Assembly: GCA_007133255.1 (NCBI GenBank)
Contig: SLMY01000010.1
Coordinates: 1-12,558, forward strand
Source of the DNA: Clostridiales bacterium
GTDB taxonomy: Bacteria; Bacillota; Clostridia; Saccharofermentanales; UBA5734
Length of the DNA: 12,558 bases
Reading direction: 5' to 3'
Shown: positions 7,894-12,558 of the stretch, piece by piece
Position numbering within the stretch: the first letter of the stretch is position 1
Layout: each line of letters opens with the position of its first letter
The notes under the pieces: model-generated
What the model saw: the letters and a program-made list of their open reading frames with translations, nothing else
The model's database searches: none
What the model was told of the DNA's origin: nothing
Position numbers and translations under genes: made by a program

Positions 7894-8517
7894 TCAAGTG
7901 TGTCTGTCCGAAGGAGGCCGCTCAGATTTTTCATCTTGAAGCGAATCTGGCTGGTTATCTTCCTGGTTCATTTTCTTTTTCAGAAGCGGTACAATATACT
8001 GCTTAGCGTAGCGGATATAGGAATAAAGTGACCAGGCGACCGGCAGGATGAAAATATAGGTCGCCAGCTGTGTCTGATCCCGCGGCAGGAAAAACAAGGA
8101 GGCAAAAGCAGCGACAAACAAAGCGGTTGATATTTTTCCGTACCATTCCGCGTAAACGACCAGTTTTGTTCTGCGAAACAGCAAGGCGCTGCCAAGAATC
8201 ATCATAATTTCCTTGACCAGGATAAAAAGCGGTACCCATAACGGCAGGCGGCCAACAACATACATCATAACCGCGGTTGTGAACTGGAAAAGTTTGTCGA
8301 CCAGCGGATCAAACAATTTGCCGAACTCAGACACCTGGTTGAATCGGCGCGCTATATAACCATCCAGCATATCAGTCATCCAGATAGCGAGAAACAAAAT
8401 AAAAGCCATTGTGTTATACGCATCACCCGCATTTATAAGGTAAGCGAGAACAGGAATGGCTAAAAATCGAATCAGCGTTAGAATATTAGGTACTGTAAGC
8501 TCAATCCGCAATCTCAT
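7894..8517 (-). CDS. pgsA: CDP-diacylglycerol-glycerol-3-phosphate 3-phosphatidyltransferase
   Basis: Integral membrane enzyme that makes phosphatidylglycerol phosphate from CDP-diacylglycerol and glycerol-3-phosphate, the committed step to phosphatidylglycerol and cardiolipin. The CDP-alcohol phosphotransferase signature is complete: D49, D52-G53, A56-R57, G66, D70 and D74. About five membrane segments are visible, followed by a charged hydrophilic tail of about 28 residues rich in E, D, K and S. The chosen start is ATG at 8517 (207 residues, MRLRIELTVPNILTLIR), because the family begins just before the PN-LT-IR segment. The frame also allows TTG at 8553 (219 residues), but that TTG is the first half of a good -35 box. 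The ATG has no ribosome binding site and lies 7 bases after TATAAT, so translation from a leaderless mRNA is likely. A cardiolipin synthase or another CDP-alcohol transferase is a less likely reading. Confidence 0.9.
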   Translation of the reverse strand: MRLRIELTVPNILTLIRFLAIPVLAYLINAGDAYNTMAFILFLAIWMTDMLDGYIARRFNQVSEFGKLFDPLVDKLFQFTTAVMMYVVGRLPLWVPLFILVKEIMMILGSALLFRRTKLVVYAEWYGKISTALFVAAFASLFFLPRDQTQLATYIFILPVAWSLYSYIRYAKQYIVPLLKKKMNQEDNQPDSLQDEKSERPPSDRHT

Positions 8518-8524
8518 GAGAAAG

Positions 8525-8553
8525 ATTATATCAGCAAAACCAGCCCGACTCAA
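8525..8553 (-). promoter_or_regulatory. pgsA promoter predicting a leaderless transcript
   Basis: On the - strand, TTGAGT (8553-8548) and a perfect TATAAT (8530-8525) are 17 bases apart. The -10 box ends 7 bases before the A of the pgsA ATG at 8517, so the preferred purine start point coincides with the start codon. There is no Shine-Dalgarno sequence in the 7 bases between. Confidence 0.7.
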
Positions 8554-8615
8554 TCATTTTTCCAGCGTCAAGGCTGTTTCAGACCGGAAATACCGGCTAT
8601 TGGCGAATCAGTTCC

Positions 8616-9596
8616 TCAAGTTGAGAGAATGCGGGCGCTTTTTACATCATTTGAGTCAATCGTCTTCTTCATGTCCATGGCTTCCAGCAGGTCAATATCA
8701 AGCAGATGTCCGTCTTTATAGGCAATAAGCCGGTTAAGCCGGTTCTCACGTATGCAGTCCACCGCGTGCAGACCCATCATACTGGCCATGTAGCGATCTC
8801 TGACTGTCGGGCTGCCGCCGCGCTGCAAATGCCCCAGAATGGTAGGCCTTGCTTCGATACCTGTAATATCCTCTATTTGCTGTGAGATTTCAGTGGCATG
8901 CGCACAGCCTTCAGCGACAATGACAATATAGTGTTTCTTACCGCGGTTTCTGGCTTCCAGCAGTGGTTTGATCACATCTTTTTGCAAGTCATGCTCCACT
9001 TCCGGAATCATCACCACTTCCGCCCCGCAGGCAATACCAACATTCAGCGCGATATAGCCTGCTTTCCGGCCCATCACTTCAATAACACTGCAGCGCTCAT
9101 GTGAAGACGCGGTGTCACGCAGTTTATCAATAGCCTCCATCGCCGTATTCATCGCTGTATCATAACCAATGCTGTATTCGGTGCAGGCGATATCATTATC
9201 TATGGTTGCCGGTATGCCGATAACCGGAAACCCCTGCTGGCATAAATCCCGCGCGCCGCGGAAGGTGCCGTCACCGCCAATAGTCACCAGCGTGTCAAGA
9301 TTAAAGATCTTGCTCATCTCAATCCCCTTGGCCACGCCTTCCGGACTATTAAATGTCTTGCTTCGGGCCGTCATCAAAAAGGTGCCGCCGCGCTGGAGTT
9401 TCTCGGAAACCATCCTGGGATTAAGCTCAATGATATCACCTCGCCAGAGCCCATGAAAGCCGCGTCTGACACCAAATACATGATATCCATAATAGGCGGC
9501 GCCTCTTACAACTGAACGGATCACAGCGTTCATCCCAGGCGCGTCACCGCCGCTGGTCAGAACACCGATATTACGAATTTCTCTGTCTTCACTCAT
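8616..9596 (-). CDS. pfkA: ATP-type 6-phosphofructokinase
   Basis: Phosphorylates fructose-6-phosphate to the 1,6-bisphosphate, the committed step of glycolysis; normally a cytosolic homotetramer. It has 326 residues from the chosen start. Seen: SGGDAPGMNAVIR (15-27), TARSKTF (76-82), TIGGDGTFRGA (105-115), the catalytic TIDNDI with D133, EVMGRKAGY (173-181), PEVEHD (198-203) and GHLQRGG (255-261). G110 matches E. coli G104, as in ATP users; PPi enzymes have Asp there. A130 stands at the second donor-specifying position (E. coli G124, Lys in PPi enzymes). Effector-site residues R27 and R31 (E. coli R21, R25) are kept, so allosteric control is plausible. The start at 9596 is decided by AGGAG (9603-9607), 6 bases upstream; an in-frame ATG at 9647 has no ribosome binding site and an atypical N-terminus. 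It follows dnaE, as in many Firmicutes, but no pyk follows. Confidence 0.95.
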   Translation of the reverse strand: MSEDREIRNIGVLTSGGDAPGMNAVIRSVVRGAAYYGYHVFGVRRGFHGLWRGDIIELNPRMVSEKLQRGGTFLMTARSKTFNSPEGVAKGIEMSKIFNLDTLVTIGGDGTFRGARDLCQQGFPVIGIPATIDNDIACTEYSIGYDTAMNTAMEAIDKLRDTASSHERCSVIEVMGRKAGYIALNVGIACGAEVVMIPEVEHDLQKDVIKPLLEARNRGKKHYIVIVAEGCAHATEISQQIEDITGIEARPTILGHLQRGGSPTVRDRYMASMMGLHAVDCIRENRLNRLIAYKDGHLLDIDLLEAMDMKKTIDSNDVKSARILST

Positions 9597-9667
9597 AATC
9601 AACTCCTGCGTATTTCCAGGCTGCCAGTTGATAGACTGGTCAGTCATTTCTTATTGGCACGTCCTTC

Positions 9668-9696
9668 ATTATACATGTCCTGAAAGATATTTCCAA
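9668..9696 (-). promoter_or_regulatory. pfkA promoter, sigma-A type
   Basis: On the - strand, TTGGAA (9696-9691, 4/6 to consensus) and TATAAT (9673-9668, 6/6) are separated by 17 bases. Transcription should start near 9661, giving a leader of about 65 nt with a small CCAGT/ACTGG hairpin before the AGGAG site. This makes pfkA at least partly independent of dnaE. Confidence 0.7.
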
Positions 9697-9704
9697 GCTC
9701 ATGA

Positions 9705-9720
9705 AGCCTGGCCGCAGGCT
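9705..9720 (-). other. Short inverted repeat after the dnaE stop
   Basis: AGCCTG and CAGGCT form a perfect 6-bp stem with a 4-base loop, starting 7 bases after the dnaE TGA. On the - strand it is not followed by a T-run, so it is at best a weak or factor-assisted terminator. It overlaps one copy of the 21-bp repeat. Confidence 0.3.
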
Positions 9721-9789
9721 GAGCACCTCATCGCAAAGCCAGATTGGACAGGCCATAACGACTAGCCAGCAGGCTGAGCACCTCATCGC
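9714..9789. repeat. 21-bp direct repeat, 55-bp period, at the dnaE 3' end
   Basis: Bases 9714-9734 and 9769-9789 are identical over 21 positions; the sequence between them (9735-9768) is not repeated. The upstream copy (in dnaE direction) encodes the SDEVLSL stretch of the protein. The downstream copy lies one base out of phase and supplies the dnaE TGA (9728-9730). Confidence 0.9.
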
Positions 9790-12558
9790 TGCATTCAACC
9801 CAGTACCGGCTGTCAAGATGTTTATACTGCCTGCTCTCCGGCCAGTACACCGCGACGGGTGTCTGGCCTCGGAAATAGCCCAGCGTTGCCAGAAGCCGCT
9901 TGAAGCCATCATCATCAGAACTGCCAAGATAGCGGATCCATAAAACAGGGCCCGGGCTTTGTCCCGCCTCTCCTGAAGGCTGTTCAAAACCTGTCTGGTC
10001 TGCGGATACGGACAGATCGCGGTTATCCGCGGATTGACTTTTGTGCCTGTTACCGCCTTTAACATCTTTTCCCGCCGCGGCCACGCTGTGTTTATAGCCC
10101 TGAAGCTGTAAAGGCAGCCGCTTCGCGTCCGGTCGCAGAATCTCAAGATTCTCCGCGATCAGCTTCGCGTCTTCATCCTCGCGAATACTGAGCCGACCAC
10201 CCATGATCAGGACATTTCCTTCCTGCAGCTTATCAGAACACTGCTGCAGGACTTTGGGGAAGACGATCACTTCGAAAGGGCTGTATAAGTCTTCAATGGT
10301 CAGAAAACTCATCAGCTCATTGCTGCGGGTTGTCTTGTTGGTTCTGGCGGTGAGCAGGCCGGCCATCACCACACGTTCCCCGTCTTTCGCGATCGGCAAT
10401 ACTTCATGACCTTCTTCCGGTGTTTCTGTCAGACCAGCTAATGCCGTACTGTCAAGAGAAGTGAAGCGGTGGATCACATCATCATACGCGTCCAGCGGGT
10501 GGCCGCTGATATAAAGCCCGAGCATCTCTTTTTCCATGGCCAGGCGTTCCATTTTATCAAACTCAGGTAATTCGGGATATGCAGGTTCAGCCTCCATTTT
10601 ATCGGCAAAACTATCTGATGACTGCATTTCGAAAAGTGACAGCTGTCCTTCCATACTCTGGCGGCGCGCCGTGGAAAGCTGACTGGTAAAGGGTTCCAGT
10701 ACCGCGATCAGCTGTGCCCGCGGAATCTCAAAACAGTCGAGCGCTGACGCTCTGATCAGGCTTTCAATCATTTTCCGGCTCATGTCATGCTGGTTCATAC
10801 GCCGCAGGAAATCACCGTAACTTTCAAAACGGCCATTAGACCGGCGCTCTTCGATCAAACCGCGAATGGCTGAGGCGCCTACGTTTTTTACCGCGGCAAG
10901 CGCGAAGCGGATCGCGCCGTTTTCTGTTGTGAAACGGACATCACTTTCATTGATATCAGGCGGCAGCACGTCGATGTTCAGCTTTCGGCAGGCACGCACA
11001 TAAAGGGCCGCCTGGCTCAGGCTTCCCAGATAACTATTGAGCATGGCGGCCATGAACTCCACCGGATAGTGAAACTTGAACCAGGCTGTCTGCCAGGCAA
11101 CCAGCGCATAAGCGGCCGCGTGACTTTTATTAAAGGCGTAACCGGCAAATGCCATCACATCCTCAAATATTTTCTCTGCTTTTTCCAGGCTTACGCCGTG
11201 TGATACAGCGCCAGCGACAGTCTTTCCTGTTTCATCAAGGCCGCCGTGCAAGAAGAGGTTCTTGTATTTCGCCAGTTCTGCCGGTTTCTTTTTTGACATG
11301 GCACGCCGCACATTATCTGACTGAGCCAGTGAGAACCCGGCCAGGTCACGCACAATCTGCATCACCTGCTCCTGATAGACTATACAGCCATACGTTACAT
11401 TTAATATCGGCTCCAGCAGCGGGTGGTCGTAGGTGATCAGGCTGGGGTCGTGCCGGGCGGCGATATAACGGGGGATCTGTTCCATAGGACCTGGCCGGTA
11501 CAGGGAAATGCCAGCGATAATGTCTTCCATATGTTCCGGCTGCAGTTCCTTCATAAAATTAATCATACCAGCGCTTTCAAGCTGGAAAACACCATCTGTC
11601 CTACCTTCGCCAATCATCTGGTATACTTTCTGGTCATTAAGCGGCAGCGCGTCAATATCGATCTTTATGCCGTGGTTTTGCTCAATCATCTCGATTGTGT
11701 CACGCAGAACCGTCAAAGTCCTCAAGCCAAGAAAATCAAACTTGAGTAAACCAATCAGCTCAACATTCCCCTTGGCGAACTGGACCACGATCGCGTCATC
11801 ATTACGTGACAGGGGTGCCAGCTCTGTCAGGGGCTGGCCGGCGATCACCACCCCGGCCGCATGGGTTGACGCGTGTCTTGGCATACCTTCAAACCGCATG
11901 GCTGTATCAATTACCTCGCGGGTGACCGGATCCTGTTCATAGACTTTACGCAGTTCAGGTGTTGTATCGAGCGCTTTCTGAATGGTGATCCCCAGCGACT
12001 GCGGAATCATTTTAGCTATTTTATCGGTTTCAGCATAGGGCACATCCAGTGCTCTCGCTACATCACGGATACAGGCTCTGGCAGCTAGTGTCCCGAAGGT
12101 GATAACCTGGGCGACATGGTCCTGCCCGTATTTTTCCGTTACATAGTCTATCACTTCACTGCGCCGCTCATAGCAAAAATCAATGTCAAAATCAGGCATA
12201 GTAACCCGGTCAGCATTGAGAAACCGTTCAAAAATAAGACCATAGCGAAGCGGATCGATATTCGTGATTCCCAGGCAGTAGGCGGCCAGTGACCCTGCGC
12301 CTGACCCGCGTCCCGGACCTACCATAATCTCGCGGCTGTGCGCGAAGCGGATAAAATCCCAGACAATCAGAAAATAATCCGTAAAACCCATGTGCGAAAT
12401 AACATCAAGCTCGCGCCGCAGCCGGTTCTCATATTCTTCCTGCGGCAGTGAATCTTCATCGTGACGCGGCAGAGCAAGTCTCTTTTCGAGACCTTCCCGG
12501 CAAAGCTGCCGCAGATAATCAAGATTTGTCATGTCTTGAGGTGCTTCAAAAGCCGGCA
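9728..12558 (-). CDS. dnaE: DNA polymerase III alpha subunit, DnaE type, 5'-partial
   Basis: Replicative polymerase catalytic subunit. The frame is open to the right edge, so the N-terminus (PHP domain and start of the palm) is outside the window. If the visible DFDID aspartates (116 and 118 counted from the Met at 12532) match E. coli D401 and D403, roughly 285 residues precede that Met, giving a full length near 1,200. Seen in order: EYLRELC-like region near 5-15, VGPGRGSGAGSLAAYCLGI (71-89), PDFDIDF (113-119), HASTHAAGVVI in the palm, GVFQLES, SLYRPGPM, AFNKSHAAAYALVAW in the fingers, helix-hairpin-helix elements, then an OB fold near 735-810 (VVMAGLLTARTNKTTRSNELM). The C-terminus ends in the usual way (YGLSNLALR). 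It is DnaE rather than PolC, as there is no exonuclease insertion. A poorly conserved, polar segment lies between the OB fold and the last 65 residues. pfkA lies 131 bases downstream with its own promoter. Confidence 0.95.
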   Translation of the reverse strand, partial: PAFEAPQDMTNLDYLRQLCREGLEKRLALPRHDEDSLPQEEYENRLRRELDVISHMGFTDYFLIVWDFIRFAHSREIMVGPGRGSGAGSLAAYCLGITNIDPLRYGLIFERFLNADRVTMPDFDIDFCYERRSEVIDYVTEKYGQDHVAQVITFGTLAARACIRDVARALDVPYAETDKIAKMIPQSLGITIQKALDTTPELRKVYEQDPVTREVIDTAMRFEGMPRHASTHAAGVVIAGQPLTELAPLSRNDDAIVVQFAKGNVELIGLLKFDFLGLRTLTVLRDTIEMIEQNHGIKIDIDALPLNDQKVYQMIGEGRTDGVFQLESAGMINFMKELQPEHMEDIIAGISLYRPGPMEQIPRYIAARHDPSLITYDHPLLEPILNVTYGCIVYQEQVMQIVRDLAGFSLAQSDNVRRAMSKKKPAELAKYKNLFLHGGLDETGKTVAGAVSHGVSLEKAEKIFEDVMAFAGYAFNKSHAAAYALVAWQTAWFKFHYPVEFMAAMLNSYLGSLSQAALYVRACRKLNIDVLPPDINESDVRFTTENGAIRFALAAVKNVGASAIRGLIEERRSNGRFESYGDFLRRMNQHDMSRKMIESLIRASALDCFEIPRAQLIAVLEPFTSQLSTARRQSMEGQLSLFEMQSSDSFADKMEAEPAYPELPEFDKMERLAMEKEMLGLYISGHPLDAYDDVIHRFTSLDSTALAGLTETPEEGHEVLPIAKDGERVVMAGLLTARTNKTTRSNELMSFLTIEDLYSPFEVIVFPKVLQQCSDKLQEGNVLIMGGRLSIREDEDAKLIAENLEILRPDAKRLPLQLQGYKHSVAAAGKDVKGGNRHKSQSADNRDLSVSADQTGFEQPSGEAGQSPGPVLWIRYLGSSDDDGFKRLLATLGYFRGQTPVAVYWPESRQYKHLDSRYWVECSDEVLSLLASRYGLSNLALR

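Noticed and set aside
9597..9647. Longer pfkA start at ATG 9647
   Set aside because: No ribosome binding site upstream, and the extra 17 residues lie before the normal PfkA N-terminus; AGGAG sits ideally before ATG 9596.
9640..10146. 168-residue open frame on the - strand overlapping the dnaE end and reaching the pfkA leader
   Set aside because: It is a shifted-frame reading of dnaE; the dnaE frame has the family C-terminus, and this one has no recognisable domain or ribosome binding site.
1..12558. A new defence, mobile or multi-gene system
   Set aside because: All long frames belong to recognisable housekeeping or metabolic families; no recombinase, toxin-antitoxin pair, repeats in arrays or composition break was seen.

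Overview
The window reads as an ordinary housekeeping stretch of a Bacillota chromosome, most likely an anaerobic member of the Clostridia. The grounds are the dnaE-pfkA neighbourhood, MutS2 with a C-terminal Smr domain, an archaeal-type cofactor-independent phosphoglycerate mutase, a biotin-dependent Na+-translocating decarboxylase beta subunit, strong AGGAGG ribosome binding sites and sigma-A-like promoters. Base composition looks close to 50% GC by eye. I cannot place it below class with confidence.

Layout. Two genes are on the + strand: the beta subunit of a Na+-pumping decarboxylase (5' end probably missing at the left edge), a strong hairpin, then apgM. apgM converges with nagB across a 57-base gap. 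Everything else is on the - strand. In transcription order it runs: dnaE (5' end missing at the right edge), pfkA, pgsA, mutS2, a three-domain glycoside hydrolase of the GHL6/GH151-like type, and nagB. There are no tRNAs, rRNAs, insertion sequences, phage genes or CRISPR arrays. The longest stretch without a gene is 254 bases, between nagB and the hydrolase gene.

Regulatory layout. Three - strand genes have a promoter with a perfect TATAAT and exactly 17 bases to a recognisable -35: pfkA (9668-9696), pgsA (8525-8553) and nagB (3223-3251). The pgsA promoter lies so close to the best start codon that the mRNA should be leaderless. The nagB promoter carries an imperfect dyad centred on its -35 and is followed by a GC-rich leader of about 90 nt. 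mutS2 has no visible promoter and probably follows pgsA. The hydrolase gene has only a weak candidate.

Biology. PfkA and ApgM are glycolytic. NagB feeds glucosamine-6-phosphate into glycolysis as fructose-6-phosphate. The hydrolase next to it probably acts on glycans; its substrate is unknown. The decarboxylase subunit turns decarboxylation of an organic acid into a sodium gradient, which is typical of fermentative anaerobes. DnaE, MutS2 and PgsA are core replication, DNA/ribosome quality control and phospholipid genes.

I found no convincing undescribed multi-gene system. The points most worth a second look are the leaderless pgsA promoter, the degenerate nuclease motif in the MutS2 Smr domain, the hairpin wedged against the apgM ribosome binding site, the nagB control region, and a 21-bp direct repeat that overlaps the dnaE stop codon.
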